Assembly: GCF_036231945.1 (NCBI RefSeq)
Contig: NZ_CP109599.1
Coordinates: 4,620,501 to 4,684,500 of the forward strand
DNA: 64,000 bases
DNA from: Streptomyces sp. NBC_01429
GTDB taxonomy: Bacteria > Actinomycetota > Actinomycetes > Streptomycetales > Streptomycetaceae
Direction: 5' to 3'
The position numbers and the translations under genes are program-made. Under the pieces are notes generated by a model. It worked only from the letters and a program-made list of their open reading frames with translations. It was not told the origin of the DNA and made no database searches. Shown piece after piece: positions 8,560 through 17,180 of this stretch (position 1 is its first letter; the number at the start of each line of letters is the position of its first letter).

Positions 8560-10217
8560 GCCCCACCACCTCTGACCTTCCGGCCTGCTCCGCATCGGGG
8601 CACGTCACCTTCCTAGGTGCCGGACCCGGAGATCCGGGTCTGCTGACACTCCGCGCCGTCGAGGCGCTCGCGGGCGCTGATGTACTGATCGCCGAGCCTG
8701 ATGTGCTCGACGTCGTACGAAGCCATGCGAGGGCGGGAGTAAGCACCCCTGCGCTGACGGTTGTTGACGATGTGTCAGCAGCCGCCGGGATCCCCGCGAT
8801 CCGGGATGCGGCCAATATTGTCATGGAGGCCGCGCGGGGCGGCAGGCGGGTGGTCCGTGCGGTCGCGGGCGACCCCGGCCTCGACGGCGACGCCGGCACG
8901 GAGATGCTCGCCTGCGCCACTGCGGGCATTCCCTTCGAGGTCGTCCCCGGCATCGCCGCCGCGGTCGGTGTGCCGGCCTACGCCGGGGTACCGCTGCGCG
9001 ACGCACAGGGTGCGGACGTACGGTTCGTCGACGCCAGAACGGCCGGCGAGCGCTGCTGGTCCGAGATCGGCGTCAGCGACGGCACGGTGGTGGTCTCCGC
9101 CACGCTGGAGACGGTGGCCGCCGCCGCCGGTGAGCTGGTCGCGGCCGGCCGCAAGCCGGACACCCCGATGACCGTCACCGTCGCCGGCACCACCACCCGG
9201 CAGCGCACGTGGAACGCCACGCTCGGCACCATCGCGCAGATCCTCAAGCAGGCCAAGGTGCTGCCCTCCCCGGAGGGGCACCGGCCGGTCATAGCCGTGG
9301 TCGGTGAGCGCAGCGCGGCCGCACAGCGCGACCAGCTCGCGTGGTTCGAGTCCAAGCCGCTGTTCGGCTGGAAGGTCCTCGTCCCGCGCACCAAGGAGCA
9401 GGCCGCGTCGCTCTCCGACCAGCTCAGGTCGTACGGCGCTGTCCCGCAGGAGGTGCCGACCATCGCGGTCGAGCCGCCGCGCACGCCCCAGCAGATGGAG
9501 CGCGCCGTCAAGGGCCTGGTCACCGGGCGCTACGAGTGGATCGCGTTCACCTCGGTCAACGCGGTGAAGGCGGTGCGGGAGAAGTTCGAGGAGTACGGAC
9601 TCGACGCGCGCGCCTTCGCCGGGATCAAGGTCGCCGCCGTGGGCGAGCAGACCGCAGCCTCGCTCGTCGACTTCGGGGTCAAGCCCGACCTCGTACCGTC
9701 GGGCGAGCAGTCCGCCGCCGGGCTGCTGGACGACTGGCCGCCCTACGACCCGGTCTTCGACCCGATCGACCGGGTGTTCCTGCCGCGTGCCGACATCGCC
9801 ACCGAGACGCTGGTGGCGGGCCTGATCGAGCTGGGCTGGGAGGTCGACGACGTCACCGCGTACCGCACCGTGCGCGCCTCGCCGCCGCCGGCCGAGACCC
9901 GTGAGGCGATCAAGGGCGGCGGGTTCGACGCGGTGCTCTTCACCTCGTCCTCGACCGTACGGAACCTGGTCGGCATCGCGGGCAAGCCGCACAACGTGAC
10001 GGTGATCGCGTGTATCGGCCCGGCGACGGCGAAGACCGCCGAGGAGCACGGCCTGCGGGTCGACGTCCTGTCGCCCGAGCCGTCCGTGCACAAGCTGACG
10101 GAGGCGCTCGCCGCGTTCGGCGCACAGCGCCGGGAGGCGGCGAAGGAGGCCGGTGAAACGGTCACTCGCCCGAGTGAGCGGCGTCCCGGCGGCAGGAGAC
10201 GGCGGACGACGACCTGA
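8556..10217 (+). CDS. hemD: fused uroporphyrinogen-III C-methyltransferase / uroporphyrinogen-III synthase
   Basis: Bifunctional branch-point enzyme of 553 residues. The N-terminal half (about 1-250) is a SAM-dependent methyltransferase of the CobA/CysG type (VTFLGAGPGDPGLLTLRAVEAL; later AVAGDPGLDGD), although its sequence is divergent from stand-alone SUMT proteins. The C-terminal half (about 265-530) is uroporphyrinogen-III synthase (VLVPRTKEQAASLSDQL, FTSVNAVKAV, LFTSSSTVRNLVG). The TTG at 8556 overlaps the hemC stop as TTGA and is the only start that fits the spacing. The fusion is common in actinomycetes. Whether the methyltransferase half is active, sending carbon to sirohaem or B12, cannot be decided from sequence. 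Confidence 0.92.
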   Translation: MSPTTSDLPACSASGHVTFLGAGPGDPGLLTLRAVEALAGADVLIAEPDVLDVVRSHARAGVSTPALTVVDDVSAAAGIPAIRDAANIVMEAARGGRRVVRAVAGDPGLDGDAGTEMLACATAGIPFEVVPGIAAAVGVPAYAGVPLRDAQGADVRFVDARTAGERCWSEIGVSDGTVVVSATLETVAAAAGELVAAGRKPDTPMTVTVAGTTTRQRTWNATLGTIAQILKQAKVLPSPEGHRPVIAVVGERSAAAQRDQLAWFESKPLFGWKVLVPRTKEQAASLSDQLRSYGAVPQEVPTIAVEPPRTPQQMERAVKGLVTGRYEWIAFTSVNAVKAVREKFEEYGLDARAFAGIKVAAVGEQTAASLVDFGVKPDLVPSGEQSAAGLLDDWPPYDPVFDPIDRVFLPRADIATETLVAGLIELGWEVDDVTAYRTVRASPPPAETREAIKGGGFDAVLFTSSSTVRNLVGIAGKPHNVTVIACIGPATAKTAEEHGLRVDVLSPEPSVHKLTEALAAFGAQRREAAKEAGETVTRPSERRPGGRRRRTTT

Positions 10218-10254
10218 ACGGCCGCAGTCGGTTACGTGAGGTAACAAGAGGTGA

Positions 10255-10297
10255 CGAGAGGGGTTCTGCCGCGGGGAAAGCGGCCGGGCCCCTCTCG
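10255..10297 (+). terminator. hairpin after hemD
   Basis: CGAGAGGGG (10255-10263) pairs with CCCCTCTCG (10289-10297) across a 25-base loop, between hemD and hemB. It suggests hemB has its own promoter. Confidence 0.6.
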
Positions 10298-10354
10298 CGT
10301 TTGCCGGTCCCGCTGTCGGCAAGCGCACGGTGCGGCCGGGGCTATCGTCGAAGG

Positions 10355-11344
10355 ATGACTGAGTACGGATCCTTCCCCGGCGCGCGCCCCCGGCGGCTGC
10401 GGGTCAACCCGGTGATGCGACGCATGGTGGCCGAGACCCGGCTGCACCCGGCGGACTTCATCCTCCCCGCGTTCGTGCGGGAGGGGATCAGCGCCCCCGT
10501 CCCGATCTCCTCGATGCCGGGCGTTGTCCAGCACACCCTCGACACGCTGCGCAAGGCGGCGGTGGAGGCGGTCTCCGCCGGGGTCTCCGGGATCATGCTC
10601 TTCGGCGTTCCCGAGGAGGAGAAGAAGGACGCGACGGGGTCGGCGGGCACCGACCCGGACGGCATCCTCCAGGCCGGGATCCGCGCGGTAAGGGAAGAGG
10701 TCGGTGACGAATTGCTCGTCATGTCCGACCTGTGCCTGGACGAGTTCACCGACCACGGCCACTGCGGGGTGCTGGACGCCGAGGGCCGGGTCGACAACGA
10801 CGCGACGCTGGAGCGGTACGCCGAGATGGCCCAGGTCCAGGCCGACGCGGGCGCCCATGTGGTGGGCCCCAGCGGCATGATGGACGGCCAGGTCGGGGTC
10901 GTCCGCGACGCGCTCGACACGATCGGCAAGGAGGACGTGTCGATCCTCGCGTACACCGCGAAGTACTCGTCCGCCTTCTACGGCCCCTTCCGCGAGGCCG
11001 TCGGCTCCTCGCTCAAGGGCGACCGCAAGACGTACCAGCAGGACCCGGCGAACGTCCGCGAGTCGCTGCGCGAGCTGGCGCTCGACCTGGCGGAGGGCGC
11101 CGACATGGTCATGGTCAAGCCGGCCCTGCCCTACCTCGACATCCTGGCGCGTATCGCCGCCGAGACGGACGTGCCGGTCGCGGCGTACCAGATCTCCGGT
11201 GAGTACGCGATGGTCGAGGCGGCGGCGGAGAAGGGCTGGATCGACCGGGACGCGGCGATCCTGGAGACCCTGACGGGCATCAAGCGCGCGGGCGCGAACG
11301 TGATCCTGACGTACTGGGCGACGGAGGCCGCGCGGCGGCTGTGA
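10355..11344 (+). CDS. hemB: delta-aminolevulinic acid dehydratase (porphobilinogen synthase)
   Basis: Condenses two 5-aminolevulinate molecules to porphobilinogen. 329 residues from ATG 10355 (MTEYGSFPGARPRRLR, AAGG just upstream). The two active-site lysines are K203 (YTAKYSSAFYGPF) and K255 (MVMVKPALPYLD). The metal loop reads SDLCLDEFTDHGHCG, with a single cysteine near its start rather than the CxCxC of zinc enzymes, so this is the magnesium-dependent type. It follows the rex-hemACD unit after a hairpin and is not overlapped with it. Confidence 0.96.
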   Translation: MTEYGSFPGARPRRLRVNPVMRRMVAETRLHPADFILPAFVREGISAPVPISSMPGVVQHTLDTLRKAAVEAVSAGVSGIMLFGVPEEEKKDATGSAGTDPDGILQAGIRAVREEVGDELLVMSDLCLDEFTDHGHCGVLDAEGRVDNDATLERYAEMAQVQADAGAHVVGPSGMMDGQVGVVRDALDTIGKEDVSILAYTAKYSSAFYGPFREAVGSSLKGDRKTYQQDPANVRESLRELALDLAEGADMVMVKPALPYLDILARIAAETDVPVAAYQISGEYAMVEAAAEKGWIDRDAAILETLTGIKRAGANVILTYWATEAARRL

Positions 11345-11350
11345 GGCAGA

Positions 11351-11382
11351 CGTCGAACAGCCCGCGATTCGGCTGTTCGACG
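11351..11382. terminator. bidirectional terminator between hemB and the DUF4232 gene
   Basis: CGTCGAACAGCC (11351-11362) pairs perfectly with GGCTGTTCGACG (11371-11382), 8-base loop, between convergent genes. Confidence 0.8.
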
Positions 11383-11405
11383 CGGGTTGCCACGCGTGGG
11401 TCACG

Positions 11406-12041
11406 TCAGTTGGCGTCGGGGGTGGACGCGGCGGCGCTGCTGTACCAGCTGGTGACGGCGGCGTCGTCGACGGCGTAGGAGCCGGGGAGGTCGAGAGCGG
11501 CGGTGTGGGAGTCCTTGGCGTCCACGGTGATGTCCACCTGCTTGAACTCCGGCGTGCCCTCGGCCCTGGTGGTGTTGGGAATGAGGGTGGCGTAGGCGGT
11601 GGTGGAGCCGGAGAGCTTGATGAAGTCGTCGGCGGGCGTCTTCATCAGTTCGGCCGGGTAGGCGGTGGTCTTCTCGGCGGAGCTGAAGAGGACGAGGGGG
11701 GCGCTGCCGGCCAGCTCGCAGGTGATGCCCGACTGCGCCTTGGCGGTGACGAGGAGGTAGCCGGTGACCTCCGACTTGGCGATCGTGAAGTCCAGGTCGT
11801 TGGTGCCGCAAGTCTGCCCGACGCCCTCCTCCTTGGCGTTGTCGGCGTCGGTGCCCTTGTCCGAGGAGCCGCCGGAGCTGCCGGAGCTTCCGGAGCCGCC
11901 CGTGGTCGAGGCCGGGGGGTTCGTGGAGTCCCCGGCGGCGAGGTCGTCGTCGTCACAGGCGGTGAGACCGGTGGCGAGTGCCGCCGTGGCGGTGACGGCC
12001 AGGATGACGCGGGTGGAACGGTTGGCGAGGAGCGAACGCAT
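11406..12041 (-). CDS. secreted lipoprotein with DUF4232 domain
   Basis: Predicted lipoprotein of 211 residues. The signal peptide starts MRSLLANRSTRVILAV and ends at a lipobox (ATGLTAC), so the mature protein is anchored by Cys outside the membrane. A Ser/Gly-rich spacer (GGSGSSGSSGGSSDKGTD) leads to a DUF4232-like beta domain beginning at CGTNDLDFTIAKSE. I chose ATG 12041, preceded by GGAG at six bases, over the ATG four codons upstream. Function unknown; such proteins are abundant and surface-exposed in Streptomyces. Confidence 0.8.
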   Translation of the reverse strand: MRSLLANRSTRVILAVTATAALATGLTACDDDDLAAGDSTNPPASTTGGSGSSGSSGGSSDKGTDADNAKEEGVGQTCGTNDLDFTIAKSEVTGYLLVTAKAQSGITCELAGSAPLVLFSSAEKTTAYPAELMKTPADDFIKLSGSTTAYATLIPNTTRAEGTPEFKQVDITVDAKDSHTAALDLPGSYAVDDAAVTSWYSSAAASTPDAN

Positions 12042-12360
12042 GGGGATCTCCATCGACTTGGTGGTTAAGGCTGCGACCTGCTGACATCGCCAACTCTAGG
12101 GCTGAGGTGTTCATGAAACGATCTCGCGAATGTCCGGATTCTGTCCCGTCGGCAGAGCCCTGTGTAACGGCGATCGGCCCTCGTGCGGCCGCTGCCCGGC
12201 CCCTCTTCGGCGTCCCAAGTCCCGCGCCGCGCACTCCTTTTGACGCCGGAGAGTGACCGTACGGGGCTGGGCCGACCTGGGGCGGAGGCCGGTTGTCGGT
12301 GGCCGCTGGTAGAACGTGGCGCATCGTCACCCACGTCTCCGGCGCCTCGGGAGCCTCACC
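12042..12360. other. intergenic region, no gene seen
   Basis: About 320 bases between the divergent lipoprotein gene and the decayed STM4015-like gene. It should hold the lipoprotein promoter. No coding frame or strong dyad stood out. Confidence 0.5.
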
Positions 12361-12816
12361 GTGTCCGTCCATCACGTCCAGCACCTCTACGGACTGCCCG
12401 CCTACACCTTTCCGCCGTAGGCCCACCCCGACGAGCTGCCCGACCCCGGGGACGTCGCCTGGCGGTTCCAGTGCGGGCCGTACTCGACCGACGAGCCCTT
12501 CGACGTCTGCTGGGAGCGCTTCACCACGTCGGTCGAGCTGGAGAAGGTACGGGCGGTGATCCTCGGGTACCCCTGGTACGACTTCGAGGGCGCCGGCGCA
12601 GAGGCGCTGCTCGGCGGGCAGTCGCTCACCCATCTCAGGGAACTCGACCTCTCCCACCACTTCCTCGGCCACGCCATGATGCCGCGGATCTGGACGGAGC
12701 TGGAACCGGCCGGGGTCCGGGTGAACCTGATCGGGAAACAGGAGCCCGAGGACTACGGCGACATGCCCTACATGGGTGACGACGAGGACGGCCGCTACAT
12801 CGCGGTGGCCGAATGA
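12361..12816 (+). pseudogene. decayed STM4015-type leucine-rich-repeat gene with in-frame TAG and internal deletion
   Basis: GTG 12361 follows GGGAG by seven bases and opens VSVHHVQHLYGLPAYTFPP, then hits TAG at 12418-12420 and continues in the same frame (AHPDELPDPGDVAWRFQCG to YIAVAE) to 12816. The N-terminus (short helix, YGLP, then a DVAWR block) and the C-terminus (LRELDLSHHFLGHAMM, a leucine-rich repeat) resemble the two ends of STM4015 family proteins, which are about 300 residues with many repeats. Here only about 150 codons remain, so the middle repeats are deleted as well. A CAG-to-TAG change would explain the stop. The next ORF starts in the stop codon (ATGA), keeping an operon-like layout. 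Family assignment is from memory of the end sequences. Confidence 0.65.
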
Positions 12817-12908
12817 GCACCGGACGCGCTGCCCCTGCTGCGCCTGCGCCTGCCCCTGCCCCCGCTGCCGCCACCGTTTCCGTACCGTCCCGAAAGGCTT
12901 CGCGATGA
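12813..12908 (+). pseudogene. 31-codon Ala/Pro-rich ORF, probably the remnant of the next gene of the same operon
   Basis: ATG 12813 overlaps the preceding stop (ATGA), and the TGA at 12906-12908 overlaps the next ATG. The peptide begins MSTGRAAPAAPAPAP and ends PSRKASR, too short and low-complexity to be a protein by itself. In STM4011-4015 loci an ATP-grasp gene sits next to STM4015; this may be its leftover N-terminus, but that is a guess. Confidence 0.4.
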
Positions 12909-13449
12909 GGCACACCCCCGGGTTCGAGGACCCGGACGACCTCCGGATCACCAGTCTCCGGCTGGACGGCGGGAGTCCCTGGCGGACGTCCGACGCCACG
13001 GTGCCGTACGGACATGTCCTGTACGCGACGGGGGCGACGTACCGGAGACCCCGGAGCCGGACGACTTCGTCATCCTCAGCGAGGAACTCGACGGCAGGCG
13101 GCCGTGGTCGCACGTGAACCGGGCGGTCGGCGTGCGGCCGCGCCACGTCCTGCGCGCGGCCCTCGCCACGGGACGGACGCCCGCGGACATCGCGGAGCGG
13201 CCGGCCTCGATGGGCCACCGGCTGCCCGGGAACGCGCAGATGCCGGAGGCCGCGGACGAGGCGGACGTCCGGCTGCTGGCGGCGGTCGAGCCCACGCGCT
13301 CTCTGCTGGACAACGTCCACCTGGAGCACGTGCTGCGCGCCGCGAGCCTGACGGGGAGGAGCCCGGCGGATGTCGCGTCGCGGCTGACGGCCCTCGGGTA
13401 CCGGCTGCCGGACGAGGTGGAGTACCCGGAGGTGCGGGGCGCGGGGTAG
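12905..13449 (+). pseudogene. frame-broken wHTH-repeat protein gene
   Basis: Three copies of one repeat can be read but not in one frame. Copy A (from ATG 12905) has PDDLRITSLRLDGGSPWR and VPYGHVLYATG, then stops matching. Copy B is in a different frame from about 13027 (PDDFVILSEELDGRRPW, RPRHVLRAALATGRTPADIAE). Copy C follows in that frame (LEHVLRAASLTGRSPADVASR, LTALGYRLPDE) to the stop at 13449. The repeats resemble the wHTH domains of multi-repeat Streptomyces proteins, usually much larger. A deletion near 13020-13030 has removed the end of copy A and shifted the frame. It lies just after two other relics, so this locus looks like an eroded operon. Confidence 0.65.
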
Positions 13450-13465
13450 CGGGGGCGGTGGTGGA

Positions 13466-13497
13466 GAGAGGCGCGGGGGTTCTGCCCCGCGCCTCTC
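13466..13497 (+). terminator. rho-independent-like terminator
   Basis: GAGAGGCGCGGGG (13466-13478) pairs perfectly with 13485-13497 around a 6-base loop and is followed by a T/C-rich tract (TTCTGTCTGTGTCTTCTGTC), close to a classical terminator. Confidence 0.85.
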
Positions 13498-13587
13498 TTC
13501 TGTCTGTGTCTTCTGTCCGTCCCCTCTGTCTGTCTCCTCTCTCCGTGCCTGGACGTGGCGGCCCGGATCCACTACTCTGAAAAAGAA

Positions 13588-13608
13588 CTAGTCGATATAT
13601 GCGAGTAG
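13588..13608. promoter_or_regulatory. likely PadR operator
   Basis: CTAGTCG, ATATATG, CGAGTAG: a 7-bp inverted repeat with one mismatch around an AT-rich centre, 20 bases before the padR start. PadR operators in Streptomyces are typically AT-centred dyads of this kind, so autoregulation is inferred. Confidence 0.6.
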
Positions 13609-13628
13609 CTTGAGGTGGTGACTACAGC

Positions 13629-13976
13629 GTGTCCATGAAGGATCCTGCGGCGAGCTGGCTGCGCGGAACGCTGCCCCTGGCGCTCGCCGCCATCCTCGCC
13701 CGGGGCGATCAGCACGGTTACGCGCTGGTGCAGGAGCTGGCCGCGCGGGGCTTCGGCTCCGTCAAGGGCGGCGCGCTGTATCCCGTACTCGGCCGGATGG
13801 AGACCGACGGGCTGGTGGAGGCCCGCTGGGAACCGGGGGACGGCGGTCCTGGCCGCAAGGTGTACCGGCTCACCGAGGCGGGCCGGGCTCGCCTGAAGGA
13901 AGAGGCAGAGAGCTGGCAGCAGTTCTCCGCCGCGATGGACCAACTGCTTGAATCCGACACGGAGGAGTCGTCGTGA
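13629..13976 (+). CDS. PadR family transcriptional regulator
   Basis: Small winged-helix repressor of 115 residues (PadR family, short subtype). The core is LRGTLPLALAAILARGDQHGYALVQEL, then GGALYPVLGRMETDGLVEARW (recognition helix and wing) and GPGRKVYRLTEAGRARL. The GTG at 13629 is used here, with GAGGTGG ten bases upstream; ATG 13635 is a possible alternative. Its stop overlaps the GTG of the membrane protein gene (GTGA), so the two form a coupled pair, the standard arrangement of a PadR regulator with the membrane protein it controls. Confidence 0.88.
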   Translation: MSMKDPAASWLRGTLPLALAAILARGDQHGYALVQELAARGFGSVKGGALYPVLGRMETDGLVEARWEPGDGGPGRKVYRLTEAGRARLKEEAESWQQFSAAMDQLLESDTEESS

Positions 13977-15001
13977 CCGACACCGACACAGATGCCCGCT
14001 GGAACGCCCGGGTGCGGCTGGCCCTGGCCTCCCGCTCGGTGGACCACCGCACCGCCGACGTGGTGCTCGACGAGGTCGCCCAGCACTGCGCGGCCACCGG
14101 CGAGACGCCCGAGGAGGCATTCGGTTCCGCCGAGGAGTACGCGGACACCGTCGTGAAGGAGCGCGTCCCGCCCGAGGACCGGGCCGGGAGCACCGGCACG
14201 CACGCCGAGCACGTCGGCGCCGCGCTCATGGGAACCGGCTGCGTCGCCCTCCTGGCCGGTCCAGTCCTCTGGATCATCGAGGGCGCCATGCTCCCGGTGA
14301 CCGTGGCCGGGCTGGTCGGGGCGGTGCTCGTCGGTCTCGCCCTGACGGGTGGCAACGTGGCGTTCACCCTCTCCGGTTCCCGGGTGCGCGCCGCTGTCTG
14401 CTGGGGGAGCGCCACCGCTGTCCTGGTCGTGCTCGCCGCCATCGCCTTCACCACCCTGCCCGCCACCGGCCTCGGCCGGATACCCGCCCTCGCCGTGTCC
14501 GTACTGGGGATTACGCTCCTCTACTGGGGGGTGAAGCACGGCTCGGACTCGGACCCGGACTCGGACTCGGGCTCCGGCAAGGGCGCGCCCGCTCAGGCCG
14601 ACCTCGGTACCGGGGCCGAGGGCTGGCTGCGTGAGCTGACGCGGCTGCTGAAGGAGGAGCACGGGATCCGCGCCGCCCGCGCGGCGGAGCTCACCGCCGA
14701 GGCCGCCGAGCATCTGCGGGCCTCCGGGGGACGGCCCGAGGAGGAGTTCGGGCCGGTGGGCCCGTACGCGGTGCGGCTGTCCGACGAGGACTCCACGTCC
14801 CACGAACGCTGGTGGCTGCGCGACGGCGTCCGCTCGTCCGTGCTGAGCCTGTTCATAACCGTCGGCCTGACGGTGTCCGCCTACAGGGCCGGTCTGCCGG
14901 TCTGGCAGGTGATGGTGGGCTGCGCGGCCGTCGCGGTGGAACTGGCGATACTCGTCAGCTGCGTAGTGAGCAGGCGGTCACGGTCCTCCTCCCGGGCGTG
15001 A
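13973..15001 (+). CDS. membrane protein with duplicated HAAS-like cytoplasmic domain
   Basis: 342 residues. Residues 10-60 (WNARVRLALASRSVDHRTADVV, then GETPEEAFGSAEEYADTVVKE) form a HAAS-type helical domain of PadR-linked membrane proteins. About four membrane segments follow (residues 80-185), then a Ser/Asp linker (SDSDPDSDSGSG). A second copy of the same soluble motif is next (LTRLLKEEHGIRAARAAEL, GGRPEEEFGPVGPYAVRL), then two more membrane segments. The copy relation, AAEL followed by EAFG- or EEFG-like then EEYA- or GPYA-like, points to internal duplication. It is coupled to padR by GTGA. Likely senses or responds to envelope stress with PadR; the exact role is unknown. Confidence 0.78.
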   Translation: MTDTDTDARWNARVRLALASRSVDHRTADVVLDEVAQHCAATGETPEEAFGSAEEYADTVVKERVPPEDRAGSTGTHAEHVGAALMGTGCVALLAGPVLWIIEGAMLPVTVAGLVGAVLVGLALTGGNVAFTLSGSRVRAAVCWGSATAVLVVLAAIAFTTLPATGLGRIPALAVSVLGITLLYWGVKHGSDSDPDSDSGSGKGAPAQADLGTGAEGWLRELTRLLKEEHGIRAARAAELTAEAAEHLRASGGRPEEEFGPVGPYAVRLSDEDSTSHERWWLRDGVRSSVLSLFITVGLTVSAYRAGLPVWQVMVGCAAVAVELAILVSCVVSRRSRSSSRA

Positions 15002-15015
15002 CTTCTTCCTCCCGG

Positions 15016-15047
15016 GAGTGGCCGCCTCCTCCCCGAGGCGGCCACTC
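15016..15047. terminator. bidirectional terminator
   Basis: GAGTGGCCGCCTC (15016-15028) pairs perfectly with 15035-15047 over a 6-base loop, between two convergent genes. Confidence 0.82.
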
Positions 15048-15065
15048 CGCACCGGTACGGCCCGG

Positions 15066-15863
15066 TCAGCCGGCGGTCGGTTTCACCTCACCGGAGATCG
15101 GCAGCCCGAGCCGGGACGTCGCCTGGGCGACCAGGCGGGACATCTGGGTGGCGCCGTACTGCTGGAAGTGGGTGTCGTCGGAGACGCCGTTCGGGAAGTT
15201 GGGGTACTGGCCGGGGCTCAGCCACAGGAAGACCCCCTTGGCCGCCTCGGGGCCGATCCCGTTCAGGTACGTGCGGCTGAGCGCCGACAGGTCGACCAGC
15301 GGCGCGCCCTCCTCGGCGGCCACGGCCTTGGCGGCGTCCACGTACGCCGGGAACGAGACGTTGAACTGCCCGGTGGACGCGTTGTACGAACGCCGCGACA
15401 CCGGAGTCACCACCACCGGGGTCGCCCCGCGCGTGCGGGTGGCCCGGATGTAGTCGTTGCGCAGATATTCCTTGTAGTCGGCGGGCGACGTGTAGCGCTC
15501 GGCGTTGCCGACCGTCGCGTCGTTGTGGCCGAACTGCACGAAGAGGCAGTCGCCCGGCTTGATCACCTGATGGATCGCCGCGAGCCGCCCCTGCTCGATG
15601 AACGAACGCGAACTGCGGCCGCCGATGGCGTGGTTGGCGACCGTGATGTTCGACGTGAAGAACGGCGCCAGCGTCTGCCCCCAGCCGGCCTGCGGGTAGT
15701 ACCCGGAGTTGTACGTCTGCGCGGTGGAGTCGCTCGCGATGTACAGCGTGCCGGTGGCGCGGGTGTCCGCGCTCGCGGCCGTCGCCGCCGTGGCGGAGAG
15801 GCCGAAGGCCACGGCGGTGGCGGTGGTACCGGCGAGGAAGCTTCTGCGGCTGATGGGGGACAT
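15066..15863 (-). CDS. secreted SGNH-type esterase (rhamnogalacturonan acetylesterase-like), Tat exported
   Basis: Extracellular hydrolase of 265 residues that probably removes acetyl groups from plant pectin side chains. The Tat signal is clear (SPISRRSFLAGTTATAVAF, cleavage after about residue 32). Block I is YIASDSTAQ with the catalytic serine, block II contains AIGGRSSRSF, block III is FGHND, and block V is DDTHFQQYG with the Asp-His pair. Start chosen at ATG 15863 because AGGAG lies eight bases before it. The genes on either side are unrelated, and no carbohydrate-uptake genes are near. Confidence 0.88.
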   Translation of the reverse strand: MSPISRRSFLAGTTATAVAFGLSATAATAASADTRATGTLYIASDSTAQTYNSGYYPQAGWGQTLAPFFTSNITVANHAIGGRSSRSFIEQGRLAAIHQVIKPGDCLFVQFGHNDATVGNAERYTSPADYKEYLRNDYIRATRTRGATPVVVTPVSRRSYNASTGQFNVSFPAYVDAAKAVAAEEGAPLVDLSALSRTYLNGIGPEAAKGVFLWLSPGQYPNFPNGVSDDTHFQQYGATQMSRLVAQATSRLGLPISGEVKPTAG

Positions 15864-16003
15864 CCGGAACTCCTGACGGGGTGGGGGAGAGAGGGGGATG
15901 GAGCCGTCGTCAGGAGGTTGTCGCCGCCGGGGCGGAAAAGGTTGCGGTCCGGATGGTACGGCTGACGGCCCGGCCCGTTCGGCCAGCCGTACCACCGCTG
16001 TCC

Positions 16004-17180
16004 TCATACGGGGCCCGGCAGCCTCGGCGCTCGTACCGGGGAGCCGGGCTCATCGAGCCAGAGGTGCTGTCCGGCGGGGGTGACGGTGAGGCCGTACCGG
16101 GTACGGACCGGTGACCCCGCCTCCCGCCACCACGCGTACGCGGCCTCCACCTCGTCCCAGATCGCGCGCGGGCCGTGCTGCCGGAGTCCGTACGAGGTCC
16201 GTCCGTCCGGGACGAAGTCCACGCTCGTCCAGGAGCCGGTGGCATGGTCGGCCAGCCAGAGTGTGAACTCGCCGTCAGGGCCGTGGCCGACGCTGTAGCG
16301 GCAGTCGGGGACGAGGACGCCGGCGGTGAACGTGGCGTCCTCGTCGCCGAAGACGGAGCGCGGGTCGAGGCTTGTGGTCGTGGCCGCAGGGGGCTGCGAC
16401 CGCGCCCGTACGGTGGCCATCACGTCGCGGTGCGGCGTCTCACCCCGATTCCACATGAACGCGGAGTCACCGATGACCGGGCCGCTCGCGGTGGAGTCCC
16501 CGGCCCGGGTGAGGCGCAGCAGGACGCCGTTGTAGAGGCCGGTCCCCCAGGGCAGCACGATGACTCCGCCGGGGGCGGTCTGCTCGACCAGGGCGTACGG
16601 CACCGTATGGAGGGCGCAGGTGGCGATCGTACGGTCGTACGGCGCGTGCGCGGGGGAGCCCAGCCTGCCGTCGCCGGTGACGACGGTGGGCGCGTATCCG
16701 GTGCTTTTCAGGTTGGCCCGGGCCGCGTCCGCGATACGGGGGTCGACCTCCACGGAGACCACCTGGCGGTCGCCGAGCCGCTCGGCGAGGAGCGCGGCGT
16801 TGTAGCCGGTGCCCGTGCCGATCTCCAGCACGCTCACGCCGTCCGCGACGGCGAGGGCGTCGAGCATGCGGGCGACGACGCGCGGCATGCTCGCGGAACT
16901 GGTCGGGACGCGCGCTCTTGTCCCGCCGTCGCTCTCGCCGTCCTCGACGTGTGTGACGAGCGCCCGGTCCTCGTACGCGAGGGCGTGCCACCGGGCGGGG
17001 TCGGCGGCACGGTCGACGGGGCGGTAGCCGTCCGCACCGTCCTCGGCGCGGATGCCAGACACGGTCGGGCAGAAACCGCGCGCGGTCGACCCGGGCGAAC
17101 GTGTCGGTCCACGCCGGGGCGAGATGACCCGCTCGGGCCAGTTGCTCGGCGAGGGTGGCCGGTGAGGTTTCCGGGCTCAC
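16004..17180 (-). pseudogene. protein-L-isoaspartate-type O-methyltransferase, split by a frameshift
   Basis: SAM-dependent methyltransferase related to protein-L-isoaspartate methyltransferase. Start GTG 17180 gives MSPETSPATLAEQLARAGHL to FLPDRVW; the continuation (IRAEDGADGYRPVDRAADPARWHALAY, VPTSSASMPRVVARML) is in another frame. The break is near 17065-17075. The second frame holds the SAM site VLEIGTGTGYNAALL, SVEVDP and VVTGDG, and runs to 16004. Repaired, the protein would be about 391 residues, normal for this Streptomyces family. A downstream-only product from 17062 lacks the N-terminal substrate domain. This could be true decay or a sequencing error. The start overlaps the stop of a 36-residue ORF (GTGA). 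Confidence 0.75.
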
